This document shows, in pieces, positions 1-8,674 of a stretch of DNA of 64,000 nucleotides (position 1 is its first letter; the number at the start of each line of letters is the position of its first letter). Origin of the DNA: Paucisalibacillus globulus DSM 18846 (GTDB lineage Bacteria > Bacillota > Bacilli > Bacillales > Amphibacillaceae); assembly GCF_000482485.1 (NCBI RefSeq), contig NZ_AXVK01000015.1, positions 239,855-303,854 of the forward strand. Direction: 5' to 3'. Under the pieces are notes generated by a model. That model had not been told where the DNA came from. It searched no databases and saw only the letters and a program-made list of their open reading frames with translations. Position numbers and translations under genes: made by a program.

Positions 1-27
1 ACCCTTCTTTCTAGGTATTAGTATATC

Positions 28-495
28 TTAGGGGTTCTTCTTGTCTATCTGTATTAGATCTTTTAATTCATCTAGAAATACATTAATATCCTTAAATTGA
101 CGATAAACTGATGCAAAACGTACATAAGCGACATCATCAACTTTAGATAGAAACTCCATAACCATTTCGCCAACTTCTTTACTATCAATTTCAGATGCGC
201 CAGTATTTCGTAACTCTTTTTCTACATTAAAAGCAATCGATTCAATCTGTTCGATGGACACTGGTCTCTTCTCACTAGCTTTAATTAATCCGCGAACTAA
301 TTTTTCACGGCTAAATTCTTGTCTAGTCCCGCCCTTTTTAACTACAATTAACGGTACTTCTTCCATACGTTCAAATGTAGTAAAACGGTATCCACATTTC
401 TCGCATTCACGTCTTCTGCGAATAGAGCGCCCTTCTTCAATTGGTCTTGAATCTAAGACCTTTGTATTTTTATTTTGGCAATTTGAACATCTCAT
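28..495 (-). CDS. nrdR: Transcriptional repressor NrdR
   Basis: NrdR is a zinc- and nucleotide-binding repressor of ribonucleotide reductase genes. The 155-residue protein has an N-terminal zinc ribbon with cysteines at about 3, 6, 31 and 34 (CSNC and CEKC), an arginine-rich stretch (SIRRRREC) and then an ATP-cone domain beginning near [10 protein letters not shown]. The length fits the family. The ATG at 495 is preferred over one five codons upstream because GGGG lies about 9 bases before it and the protein then starts directly at the zinc ribbon as usual. In B. subtilis nrdR follows gapB and speD; here speD is absent and a small unknown gene takes its place. Confident. Confidence 0.96.
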   Translation of the reverse strand: MRCSNCQNKNTKVLDSRPIEEGRSIRRRRECEKCGYRFTTFERMEEVPLIVVKKGGTRQEFSREKLVRGLIKASEKRPVSIEQIESIAFNVEKELRNTGASEIDSKEVGEMVMEFLSKVDDVAYVRFASVYRQFKDINVFLDELKDLIQIDKKNP

Positions 496-524
496 CCTAA
501 ATAACCCCATTTACTAAACAATTA

Positions 525-911
525 CTAATTTTTATCAATTATCGGTAATTCCTTATCTAATTTCGCATAAAACTGTTTGATAAACTTGGAACTTTTTCCA
601 AAATCAAATGGAAGAGCAGATTCACTTGTAACCGTAAAATCAATTGCAGTTTGATATGGCCGCACCATTATTACCGTTGCGATAACAAAGGCCTTTTTAC
701 CTTTTATTACACGGAAGCTTATCTCGCCATGTTCTAAAGAAATAGAATTAATTTTATAGTTAGGTGATCCTTTAATGATTTCCTCTAGCTTCCGCAGTCC
801 TTTGTCCTTCGTTGTTTTATAATAATGGGTTTCCAAATCCTTATCCCAATGCTTCTCTGAAGTTTCAGCCTGATTATAAAAAAAACTAGATAGTTTCTTG
901 CCAAAAGACAT
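525..911 (-). CDS. Small conserved cytosolic protein of unknown function
   Basis: A 128-residue soluble protein with no signal peptide, membrane segment or catalytic motif that I recognise. It begins MSFGKKLSSFF, has a charged N-terminal half and a beta-rich C-terminal half, suggesting a small alpha/beta fold. The ATG at 911 is chosen because GGGAG lies 8 bases upstream; a GTG three codons earlier overlaps that site. It lies between gapB and nrdR, 13 bp upstream of the next reading frame boundary, so co-transcription with nrdR is likely. In B. subtilis this slot holds speD, but the sequence shows no pyruvoyl-type decarboxylase motif, so it is not SpeD. Function unknown. Confidence 0.75.
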   Translation of the reverse strand: MSFGKKLSSFFYNQAETSEKHWDKDLETHYYKTTKDKGLRKLEEIIKGSPNYKINSISLEHGEISFRVIKGKKAFVIATVIMVRPYQTAIDFTVTSESALPFDFGKSSKFIKQFYAKLDKELPIIDKN

Positions 912-989
912 CGATTCCACTCCCGTTTCATTTCATTCCGATTACTATAACTCTATATATTTTAACATGTTTTTTACATTTACCCTAGT

Positions 990-1039
990 AAAAATTAAAA
1001 AGCAAAGAGAGTTGAGCATACTGTTTGGCTCAACTCTCT
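990..1039 (-). terminator. Rho-independent terminator after gapB
   Basis: Perfect 12-bp inverted repeat AGAGAGTTGAGC (1006-1017) and GCTCAACTCTCT (1028-1039). Read on the minus strand the stem is followed by TTTGCTTTTTAATTTTTAC. It lies directly downstream of the gapB stop and would separate gapB from the nrdR pair. Confidence 0.85.
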
Positions 1040-1061
1040 ATTATTCTATCATACTATTAGC

Positions 1062-2093
1062 CTAAGAAACCGATACTTTTTTTGCCTCAAGAAAACTACC
1101 AACATATTTTACCAAATCAACTACTCTAGTGGAATAGCCCCATTCATTATCGTACCATGCTAATACTTTAATTTTATTATCAGCCATTACCATGGTGGAT
1201 AACCCATCCACAATGGCAGAGTACTCAGAAGTTGTATAATCGATGGAAACTAATGGTTCATCACTGTATTGAACGATTCCAAATAATTCATTTTTAGCTG
1301 CAGTTATAAATGCATTATTAACTATTTCTGCTGTAACAGGTTCTTCCACATCAACTACTAAATCAACTAAAGAAACATTAGGAGTTGGTACACGTAAAGC
1401 CATTCCATGTAATTTTCCATTTAGATGTGGTAACACTTCTCCCAAAGCCTTTGCAGCCCCAGTTGATGTTGGGATAATTGATTGCGTACATCCTCGTGCA
1501 CGGCGCAAATCCTTATGTGGGTTATCTAAGTTCTTTTGATCATTTGTAAAAGCATGAACTGTAGTCATTAGACCATTCTTTATTTTAAAGTTTTCATCTA
1601 ATACTTTTACTACAGGTGCTAGACAATTTGTTGTACAAGAAGCATTAGAAATAACATCGTCATTTGCTTCATCGTATGAATCGTGGTTTACACCCATTAC
1701 AATTGTCTTATCTACTTCTTTTCCAGGTGCAGTAATAACAACTTTTTTTGCTCCTGCTTTTAAATGTAATCCAGCAGTTTCTTTTGTTTTAAATTTCCCT
1801 GTTGCATCAATTACAACATCAATCCCAAGTCTATTCCATGGTAACTTATCCGGCTCTCTACAGTTTACTAGTTCCACTTTTTTTCCATCGACCACCAATT
1901 CATTTTGAAGCGCTTCCACTTTGCGGTGAAAAATACCGTGTACACTGTCATATTTGATAAGGTGGGCTAACGTTTCTGGAGGATAGCTAGCATTCACCGC
2001 TACAACCTCTAAATTAGGATCAGTAATTGCTTGCCTAAAAACCATTCTCCCAATCCGTCCAAATCCACTAATAGCAACTCGAGTTTTACTCAT
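1062..2093 (-). CDS. gapB: Glyceraldehyde-3-phosphate dehydrogenase, GapB type
   Basis: GapB oxidises or regenerates glyceraldehyde 3-phosphate and in Bacillus is the gluconeogenic, NADP-preferring paralogue of GapA. The 343-residue protein shows the N-terminal Rossmann motif GFGRIGR, the catalytic segment SNASCTTNCLAP with Cys153, and the C-terminal WYDNEWGYS block. The sequence after the second strand reads VAVNASYPPE rather than a form with Asp at the NAD-discriminating position, as in GapB proteins. It neighbours nrdR and coaE as in B. subtilis. The upstream region carries two matches to the CcpN operator, so repression during glycolysis is likely. A strong terminator follows. Confidence 0.94.
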   Translation of the reverse strand: MSKTRVAISGFGRIGRMVFRQAITDPNLEVVAVNASYPPETLAHLIKYDSVHGIFHRKVEALQNELVVDGKKVELVNCREPDKLPWNRLGIDVVIDATGKFKTKETAGLHLKAGAKKVVITAPGKEVDKTIVMGVNHDSYDEANDDVISNASCTTNCLAPVVKVLDENFKIKNGLMTTVHAFTNDQKNLDNPHKDLRRARGCTQSIIPTSTGAAKALGEVLPHLNGKLHGMALRVPTPNVSLVDLVVDVEEPVTAEIVNNAFITAAKNELFGIVQYSDEPLVSIDYTTSEYSAIVDGLSTMVMADNKIKVLAWYDNEWGYSTRVVDLVKYVGSFLEAKKVSVS

Positions 2094-2110
2094 GAAAAGT
2101 CCTCCTGAAT

Positions 2111-2153
2111 TATGATATACTATTTTATCAAAATTTACATATAGTATAACACA
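2111..2153 (-). promoter_or_regulatory. Candidate gapB promoter region with two CcpN-type operators
   Basis: The published CcpN consensus TRTGHYATAYW is matched exactly twice: TATGATATACT on the plus strand at 2111-2121 and TGTGTTATACT on the minus strand at 2143-2153. The second match contains TATACT, which could serve as the -10 hexamer; no good -35 hexamer is seen. CcpN represses gapB and pckA in B. subtilis, so the location is as expected. Assignment is by motif match and context only. Confidence 0.6.
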
Positions 2154-2221
2154 TTAAACACAAGAAGTAAGCATTAATGTATAAAAAACCAATTTGATCT
2201 TACGCATCTAACGGGAATAGA

Positions 2222-2767
2222 TTAAACATTCTTCCGCTTCCCATAAATTTCATTTACAAATTTCTCCTTATTATCCGTATATTCCTTTATACCACCTTGT
2301 TTATTGCGTATAAAATCCGCCTTAAGATTTTTATATTCTTCTCGAGCACTTTCATTTGAATTAAGATAGTCCCTAAAAAAGATTAAATTATTCCATAGTT
2401 CATTACCAAAGTCGACTAAATGTATGTAGTGTGTCTTCTCTTCATATGTATCATCCACAAATTTTGCAAATACGATTTCATTAGGGCGTTCTACCTTTAA
2501 CCTTAAAAATCCTACTTTCTGTAGCCCAATGATTATTGTATTATCAAAGTTAGTAATATCATCCAGACCCACAACGATATCCAATATTGGCTTTGCATCC
2601 ATATTTACTATCGATGTGCTTCCTATATGTTCAATTCTAGTTTCGTCTAAATTTACATTCTCTTGAATTTCTTTTTTAACCCTCTGAAACTCCTTTTCCC
2701 ATTCATCAGTATAAGGAACTAACATTACTTCATCACGCTTTAATCCTAGTTTCACTTTATCACCCAT
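2222..2767 (-). CDS. GrpB family protein (nucleotidyltransferase-like)
   Basis: A 181-residue GrpB/UPF0157 family protein. The family belongs to the nucleotidyltransferase superfamily and its reaction is mostly undefined. Visible hallmarks are VPYTDEWEKEF near residue 17, the central IEHIGSTSIVNMDAKPILDIVVG block, where GST and the DIVVG acidic strand resemble the nucleotidyltransferase core, and HIHLVDFG-like YIHLVDFGNELW further on. No good ribosome binding site precedes the first ATG, so the start could be at the internal Met near residue 15. The gene sits between coaE and gapB, where B. subtilis has none of this family, so it is probably an insertion into conserved synteny. Confidence 0.85.
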   Translation of the reverse strand: MGDKVKLGLKRDEVMLVPYTDEWEKEFQRVKKEIQENVNLDETRIEHIGSTSIVNMDAKPILDIVVGLDDITNFDNTIIIGLQKVGFLRLKVERPNEIVFAKFVDDTYEEKTHYIHLVDFGNELWNNLIFFRDYLNSNESAREEYKNLKADFIRNKQGGIKEYTDNKEKFVNEIYGKRKNV

Positions 2768-2840
2768 TTCTTAAGTAAATATTGTTGGACTGTCGAATAT
2801 TCCATTAGTTTAACAATAATATTCAGGATATAATTTACAT

Positions 2841-2875
2841 AAAAAGTGGCTATCGTATTCTTCAATGATAGCCAC
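2841..2875 (-). terminator. Rho-independent terminator after coaE
   Basis: Inverted repeat GTGGCTATC (2846-2854) and GATAGCCAC (2867-2875), followed on the minus strand by a T run (A run at 2841-2845). It lies just past the coaE stop and closes the polA-mutM-coaE cluster. Confidence 0.85.
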
Positions 2876-2884
2876 TCAAAAAAA

Positions 2885-3490
2885 TTATTCCACATCCACT
2901 TCCCATTTTTGAAGTATTTCCTTCAATTGTTTAAAAGAGTCTTCTATGGAACCATTGTTATTAATTACCTCATCAGCAAGTTTTATTTTTTCTTTAACAG
3001 GGATTTGAGACTGAATTCTAGATTGAGCTTCTTCTTTAGTTGAGCGATCACGATCCATTAAACGCTCTAATTGGACATGTTCATCGACATATACAACTAG
3101 AATTTTGTCAACCATATGGGTTAGTTTACTTTCAAAGAGCAACGGAATATCCATCACAATACATTCTTCCCCACCTTCCAATAAAACCTTTTTTTGTTCT
3201 AGCATTCTTTGTCTTATTGCTGGGTGGATAATAGAATTCAATTTCTTTCGTTTTTCACCATCACCAAAGATGATTGAACCTAGTTTTTTCCGATTGAGAC
3301 TTCCGTCTGTAAATAATAGGTCTTTTCCAAATTCCTGTACAATTTCCCGTAAAGTAACTTCCCCAGGTTCTACTACATCTTTAGCGACTTGATCCGCATC
3401 GATAACTGGGATATGGAGTTTTTTAAACATAGATGAAACAGTGCTTTTTCCACTCGCTATACTTCCAGTCAATCCAATAACTAAAGCCAT
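2885..3490 (-). CDS. coaE: Dephospho-CoA kinase
   Basis: CoaE phosphorylates dephospho-CoA with ATP, the last step of coenzyme A synthesis. The 201-residue length matches the family. The P-loop GLTGSIASGKST is at residues 6-17, followed by the DADQVAKDVVEPG substrate-binding segment and the VMDIPLLFE block. AAGGAG lies 8 bases before the ATG. It follows mutM closely (12 bp), as in many Firmicutes where polA, mutM and coaE form one transcription unit. A terminator follows the stop. Confidence 0.95.
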   Translation of the reverse strand: MALVIGLTGSIASGKSTVSSMFKKLHIPVIDADQVAKDVVEPGEVTLREIVQEFGKDLLFTDGSLNRKKLGSIIFGDGEKRKKLNSIIHPAIRQRMLEQKKVLLEGGEECIVMDIPLLFESKLTHMVDKILVVYVDEHVQLERLMDRDRSTKEEAQSRIQSQIPVKEKIKLADEVINNNGSIEDSFKQLKEILQKWEVDVE

Positions 3491-3502
3491 AATTATTCTC
3501 CT

Positions 3503-4330
3503 TTAAAGCTTTTGACAATTTAAGCAAACATGGGTTCCACGTCCACCGACCTTCATTTTTGTAATGGGTTTACCGCAGTTCGGACACTCCTTATTTTCTT
3601 GACCGTAAACCGATAATTCCTGTTGGAACATGCCCATTTCTCCTTGGCTATTAACGTAAGATCGAATGGTGGTTCCACCTTGTTTTACCGCTTCTTCTAA
3701 GGTTAATATTGCCTGCTTACGAATTTCCCCAACTTCTTTTTTAGTTAGTTTATTTGCTTTTTTCAAAGGATGCACACTTGATTTAAACAATGTTTCATCA
3801 ACATAAATATTACCTAATCCAGCAACAACAGTTTGGTCAAGAAGAACAGCTTTTATAGAACGGTTTGTGCTTTTTAGTTTTTTGTAAAAATAATCTAACG
3901 TAAACTCCTTATCAAACGGATCAGGGCCCAGTTGAATCAATGGCTTTTGTGTATATTCTTCGCCCTTTTTCACGATGTGCATCGTTCCGAATTTACGTAC
4001 ATCGTTATAACGAAGTTCGTCATCAGTAGTAAACTCAAAGATAACATGAGTATGCTTCTTAACCGGTTCATCCTTATAATGAACACTATACTTTCCCTCC
4101 ATCCGAAGGTGAGAAATTAATGTTATATCGTCCAACTCAAATAAAAGAAATTTACCTTTTCTTTTTATATCATGAATGGTTTGTCCCATTAGAAGCTGTT
4201 TAAACTCTTCTACGTCATCAGGATTCTTAATAATTTTTCCCCAATATACTTGGACATTTTTAATCGTACGATTTAATACAAATCGTTTCAATGTATTTCG
4301 TATTGTTTCTACTTCTGGTAATTCGGGCAT
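3503..4330 (-). CDS. mutM: Formamidopyrimidine-DNA glycosylase (bifunctional glycosylase/AP lyase)
   Basis: MutM removes oxidised purines such as 8-oxoguanine and nicks the abasic site. The protein (275 residues) starts MPELPEVET, with Pro2 as the catalytic nucleophile after Met removal and Glu3 also catalytic. KRKGKFLLFEL carries the conserved catalytic lysine. The C-terminus has the zinc finger CPNCGKP ... CLNC. AAGGAG precedes the ATG. It lies 12 bp after polA on the same strand, so translesion and repair functions are probably co-expressed. Confidence 0.96.
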   Translation of the reverse strand: MPELPEVETIRNTLKRFVLNRTIKNVQVYWGKIIKNPDDVEEFKQLLMGQTIHDIKRKGKFLLFELDDITLISHLRMEGKYSVHYKDEPVKKHTHVIFEFTTDDELRYNDVRKFGTMHIVKKGEEYTQKPLIQLGPDPFDKEFTLDYFYKKLKSTNRSIKAVLLDQTVVAGLGNIYVDETLFKSSVHPLKKANKLTKKEVGEIRKQAILTLEEAVKQGGTTIRSYVNSQGEMGMFQQELSVYGQENKECPNCGKPITKMKVGGRGTHVCLNCQKL

Positions 4331-4342
4331 TTCTATTTCTCC

Positions 4343-6982
4343 TTATTTTGCATCATACCAGCTTTCTCCATAGGCATATTCAGCCTTTAGCGGTACATTA
4401 AGCTCGACAGTATTTTCCATCATTGCTGGAACAATTTCTTTCAACTTTTCAAGCTCCTCTTTCGGTGCTTCTAAGATTAGTTCATCATGTACTTGGAGAA
4501 GCATACGTGCTTGCATTTTTTCATCTATTAGCTTTTCCCTTAAATCAATCATCGCTTTTTTGATAATATCTGCTGCTGTACCTTGAATTGGGGTGTTCAT
4601 GGCTGTTCTTTCTGCAAAGCTTCTTAAATTAAAGTTTCTGCTAGTGATCTCTGGTAAATATCTTCTACGATTCATTAATGTTGTCACATAACCTTTGTGT
4701 TTTGCCTCTTGAACGATTATCTCCATATAATCCTTAACACCTGGATAACTGTCAAGATAACGTTCAATAAATTGTTTTGCATCCTTACGAGTAATACCAA
4801 GGCTCTGTGATAGACCGAAATCACTAATACCATACACAATACCAAAGTTTACCGCTTTAGCCTGCCTTCTCATGTTTGAGGTAACTTCATCTTCTTCCAC
4901 GTGGAAAACTTCCATTGCAGTCTGAGTATGGATGTCTTGACCAGTTTTAAAAGCGGTAATTAATTTCTCATCTTTAGCTATGTGGGCTAAAACTCTTAAT
5001 TCAATCTGTGAATAATCTGCTGCAAATAAAATCCAATCCTTTTGGGAAGGTACAAATGCCTGTCTAATTTTACGTCCTTCCTCGATACGAATTGGTATGT
5101 TTTGCAAGTTAGGGGCAATTGAACTTAATCTTCCCGTTTGCGTCAATGCTTGGTTATAGCGTGTATGAATTTTACTTGTTTCCTTATCGACCACTTTTAA
5201 TAATCCTTCAATATACGTCGATTGAAGCTTTCCTAATTGTCGGTACATTAAAATTTTCGGGATAATTTCATGATCATTTTCAAGTTGTTCCAAAACATCC
5301 GCGGCAGTAGAATAACCTGTTTTCGTTTTCTTAATAACTCGAAGTCCAAGTCTCTCAAATAGAATTGGTCCCAATTGTTTAGGTGAATTTAAGTTAAATT
5401 CTTCACCTGCTAATTCATATATCTCTTTCTCTATTTCTTCAAGACGTCGTTTTAGTTCCGTTCCCATTTCTTCTAAACGTGCAACATCTACAACTACACC
5501 AGTATGCTCCATCTCAGCTAATATTAACGCAAGTGGCATTTCTAGTTCCTTCAATAACGTATATAGCTCATGTTCACGAAGCTCTTCTTCCATTTTTTCT
5601 TCCAGTTTCTCTAGTACATTCGCTTTTCGAACAATATGATCAGCAAGTACCTTTTGTTCGGGCACTTTCATTTTTGCGCCTTTTCCATATACTTCTTCAT
5701 CATATAGAACCGATTTTAATCCCATTCTATGAGCAATAGCTGGAATATCATGATTGTTTTCAGATGGATCAAGTAAATAAGAAGCTAATAATGTATCAAA
5801 AGTTATTCCTTGTAAATGAATTCCCTTTTTCAATAGAGAAACTACAGATTGTTTTGCATCGAAAACAACTTTTTTATTCGTTGGATCCTCTGCCCATTTT
5901 CTAAACTCTTCTGATCCTATAGCCACTTCAGTTGGAATGAAATAAGCTTTTTCTCGATTGGCAACTCCGATACCTTCAATTGGTGCTGTATGATAACTAT
6001 CTGAAAGCATTTCAATAATTAATGCTTCTTCACCTGTAAACATATCCGAGCTAACTTGGTCAACAATCTTAAATTCTATTTCTTCCAATTCTTCCTGGAT
6101 TTCTTCAACTACTTCTTCTGCACCCACACGATTTAACAAGGATTGGAAACCTAAATCCTTAAAGATATTTGTAACACCTTGGCTAGTGTAGCCTTCGTAG
6201 GATAAATCATCGATGGATACTTCGATAGGTGATTCACAGTTTATCGTTGCAAGCTCTTTACTCATATAGGCATCATCTTTATGATTTGTTAGGTTTTCCT
6301 TTAGTTTCTTGCCACTTATCTCTTCTAAGTGAGCATATATATTATCTAATGTCTTATATTCTTTTAATAATTTTGTTGCAGTCTTTTCTCCAACTCCAGG
6401 AACCCCAGGGATATTGTCAGAGCTATCTCCCATTAAGGCCTTTAAATCAATAATTTGATCAGGAGTAACTTCCATTTTCTCGAGTAAATAATCAGGTGTG
6501 TAAGCTTCCACTTCAGAAATACCCTTTTTTGTTACATTCACGGTTACTTGATTGGAAATAAGTTGTAGCATATCTTTATCTCCGGAAATAACAGCAACCT
6601 CAAATTCTTTTTCATTTCCTTGTTTTGACAAGGTACCAATAATATCATCTGCTTCATAATTCTCAAGTTCATAATGTCGAATATTAAAGGCATCTAGTAA
6701 TTCCCTAACAAGTGGGAATTGCTCTGATAATTCAGGTGGTGTTTTTTGGCGTCCACCCTTGTATTCTTTAAAAGTACTATGTCTAAAGGTTGTCTTCCCT
6801 GCATCAAATGCTACCAATAAATGGGTTGGCTTTTGTTCTTCTAAAATTCGAAGTAACATTGTCGTAAATCCATAAACTGCATTCGTATAAACACCCTTAT
6901 CATTATTTAATAAAGGAAGTGCAAAAAAGGCACGATACGTTATACTATTTCCATCTATTAAAACTAATTTCTTCTTAGCCAT
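4343..6982 (-). CDS. polA: DNA polymerase I
   Basis: PolA processes Okazaki fragments and fills repair gaps. The 879-residue protein has an N-terminal 5'-3' exonuclease domain (LIDGNSITYRAFFALP ... DSSDNIPGVPGVGEKTA), a middle exonuclease-like domain and a family A polymerase domain with motif A (ADYSQIELRVLAH), the O-helix (RRQAKAVNFGIVYG) and motif C (LLQVHDELILEAP). The middle domain lacks the DxE metal ligands (ALIIEMLSD in their place), as in other Bacillus PolA enzymes without proofreading. The ATG at 6982 is chosen because AAGGAGG lies 8 bases upstream; an in-frame TTG seven codons earlier would overlap that site. Confidence 0.96.
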   Translation of the reverse strand: MAKKKLVLIDGNSITYRAFFALPLLNNDKGVYTNAVYGFTTMLLRILEEQKPTHLLVAFDAGKTTFRHSTFKEYKGGRQKTPPELSEQFPLVRELLDAFNIRHYELENYEADDIIGTLSKQGNEKEFEVAVISGDKDMLQLISNQVTVNVTKKGISEVEAYTPDYLLEKMEVTPDQIIDLKALMGDSSDNIPGVPGVGEKTATKLLKEYKTLDNIYAHLEEISGKKLKENLTNHKDDAYMSKELATINCESPIEVSIDDLSYEGYTSQGVTNIFKDLGFQSLLNRVGAEEVVEEIQEELEEIEFKIVDQVSSDMFTGEEALIIEMLSDSYHTAPIEGIGVANREKAYFIPTEVAIGSEEFRKWAEDPTNKKVVFDAKQSVVSLLKKGIHLQGITFDTLLASYLLDPSENNHDIPAIAHRMGLKSVLYDEEVYGKGAKMKVPEQKVLADHIVRKANVLEKLEEKMEEELREHELYTLLKELEMPLALILAEMEHTGVVVDVARLEEMGTELKRRLEEIEKEIYELAGEEFNLNSPKQLGPILFERLGLRVIKKTKTGYSTAADVLEQLENDHEIIPKILMYRQLGKLQSTYIEGLLKVVDKETSKIHTRYNQALTQTGRLSSIAPNLQNIPIRIEEGRKIRQAFVPSQKDWILFAADYSQIELRVLAHIAKDEKLITAFKTGQDIHTQTAMEVFHVEEDEVTSNMRRQAKAVNFGIVYGISDFGLSQSLGITRKDAKQFIERYLDSYPGVKDYMEIIVQEAKHKGYVTTLMNRRRYLPEITSRNFNLRSFAERTAMNTPIQGTAADIIKKAMIDLREKLIDEKMQARMLLQVHDELILEAPKEELEKLKEIVPAMMENTVELNVPLKAEYAYGESWYDAK

Positions 6983-7106
6983 TAGTAATTCCTCCTTACC
7001 CAACTCGCTTTTAATCTATTTTACCATTTAAGTAACCTATCGTAAAAAAAATGACTGTGCAAAGGAAAAAAGGAAGTTATTAAAGTATATTTTGTATAAG
7101 TTCTCT

Positions 7107-7190
7107 AGTTTCTTAATCAGGGTACATGTTTTCCTGAGTCGGGCGCAGCTGCGATTGAATGGGCTCTAGTTATGTCACATTTTCCATCAT
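7107..7190 (-). repeat. Degenerate 21-bp tandem repeats (copy 1)
   Basis: Read on the minus strand, four consecutive 21-nt units start at 7190, 7169, 7148 and 7127. The best unit (7148 down to 7128) begins CTGCGCCCGACT and ends CAGGAAAAC. It matches a unit at 59373-59393 at 17 of 21 positions. No spacers separate the units. The array lies 38 bp from a long hairpin terminator at 7229-7274, the same arrangement as at 59331-59550. The rest of the 7004-7312 gap holds the polA promoter region, where no clear -35/-10 pair was recognised. Confidence 0.55.
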
Positions 7191-7222
7191 TATGTAATAA
7201 TACTTACCAAAAGTCCCATAAT

Positions 7223-7280
7223 AAAAATCCGAACTGATGCGAATTCTAAAGTAAGAATTTGCATCGTAGTTCGGATTTTT
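7223..7280 (-). terminator. Long hairpin terminator after phoR
   Basis: Arms CCGAACTGATGCGAATTCT (7229-7247) and AGAATTTGCATC ... GTTCGG (7254-7274) form an almost continuous 19-bp stem, flanked by A5 on the left and T5 on the right, so it can terminate in both directions. It lies downstream of the phoR stop. The arm sequence is related to the terminator at 59504-59550. Confidence 0.85.
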
Positions 7281-7312
7281 CTTTTCTAAAACACTTGTGT
7301 CCTAGTCTCTTA

Positions 7313-8674
7313 TTATTTTGGAAAATAAATATGGAATGTACTTCCAACATTAACTTCACTTTCTATTTCTATTTTTCCTTTATGAAGTTCAACAATATGT
7401 TTAACTATGGCAAGACCTAAACCAGTTCCACCAGTATTTCTACTTCTCGCTTTATCGACTCGGTAAAATCGTTCAAACACTCTAGGCAATGCACTCTGGG
7501 GAATTCCGATACCAGTATCTTTGATCATGATATGAATAGTATCTTCCTGCTCTTCCGTTAAAAGTGTAACCTCCCCACCTTTTGGGGTGTAGTTAATAGC
7601 ATTTTCTACTAGGTTAATAAGGATTTGTTTTATCCCAGTTAAGTCCGCATTGAACTTTAGGTTACTATCAGTTTCTACATGTAATGAAATATCTTTTTGC
7701 TTTGCATGTTGGCATAGAACTGGAATGACTTCATTTATAACTTCCGATAAATCAAGTGTCGAAAGTATTATACGAGACTCTTCTTTTTCTAGTTTTGATA
7801 AATTTAACAAATCTTGAATTAAGGTCTGTAGACGTTTGCTTTCTTCATTGATAATTCCTAAGAAATGTCTTGTTGCATCCTTATCATTAAAATCTTCATC
7901 AAGTAACGTTTCTGAGAATCCTCTAATCGATGTAATAGGTGTTCTTAACTCATGCGATACATTCGCTACAAAGTCTTTTCGCATCGTTTCTAATTTTTTT
8001 AATTCCGTTATATTATATAAAACAATTACAGCACCTTTCAGCATGTTACGCTCATCAAATATCGGTGCTCCAACAATCTCAAAATAATTATCTAGTCCAT
8101 TTTCTACTATAATTGATTCTTTGACATTTGCTTCATATAAAAATGTTTGTTGAATTATTTTATGAATGGATTCATTCTCTAGTACATCATAATATAAATA
8201 TCCTATATAATCCTTTTCTGTATTTCCAAATATGGAAAGAAAGTTTTTATTTACAAGATGTATATAACCTTTTCCATCAATTAATATTAATCCACTTTGA
8301 ATATTTTCAATAACCGTTGATAGTTGCTCTGCTTGGATTTTGTCATGAATGGATAATTCACTAAGATTTCGTGCAAGCTCATTAATTTTCATCAATAAAG
8401 ATGCCATCCCACCGGAAACAGGATGATGCATTCTAGCACGAAAATTCCCTTTTGCTAATTCACCTAATGTGGCTGTAGCCTTCTTAATTGGTAGTACATA
8501 TTTATCAAACACATAATGCAGCAACATCATAAGGATAATGTATTCTGTTAACAGTACGATAATTAAAACAAAAATATTAGAAGTAAACTGACTAAATACA
8601 GCACCAGTTAAAATGATGATGAGCAGTATAATTAATGCAAATTGAATAATTGGTTTTGATGAAAAAAACCTCAC
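7313..8674 (-). CDS. phoR: Phosphate-sensing histidine kinase PhoR, lacking an extracytoplasmic sensor domain
   Basis: PhoR autophosphorylates under phosphate limitation and phosphorylates PhoP. At 453 residues it is well over 100 residues shorter than B. subtilis PhoR. Two membrane segments (about 11-28 and 34-56) are separated by only some six residues, so nothing sizeable is outside the cell. They are followed by HAMP (about 60-108), PAS (about 115-225), a HisKA domain with His241 in NVSHELRTP, and a HATPase domain with NLVENAINYT, DTGIGIP and GGTGLGLAIVK. The kinase core is intact. It overlaps phoP by 4 bp, so translation is coupled. The architecture suits signal detection by the cytoplasmic PAS domain. 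Confidence 0.92.
   Translation of the reverse strand: MRFFSSKPIIQFALIILLIIILTGAVFSQFTSNIFVLIIVLLTEYIILMMLLHYVFDKYVLPIKKATATLGELAKGNFRARMHHPVSGGMASLLMKINELARNLSELSIHDKIQAEQLSTVIENIQSGLILIDGKGYIHLVNKNFLSIFGNTEKDYIGYLYYDVLENESIHKIIQQTFLYEANVKESIIVENGLDNYFEIVGAPIFDERNMLKGAVIVLYNITELKKLETMRKDFVANVSHELRTPITSIRGFSETLLDEDFNDKDATRHFLGIINEESKRLQTLIQDLLNLSKLEKEESRIILSTLDLSEVINEVIPVLCQHAKQKDISLHVETDSNLKFNADLTGIKQILINLVENAINYTPKGGEVTLLTEEQEDTIHIMIKDTGIGIPQSALPRVFERFYRVDKARSRNTGGTGLGLAIVKHIVELHKGKIEIESEVNVGSTFHIYFPK

Noticed and set aside
1..27. Partial gene at the left edge
   Set aside because: Only 27 bases lie beyond nrdR; no start or reading frame can be judged.
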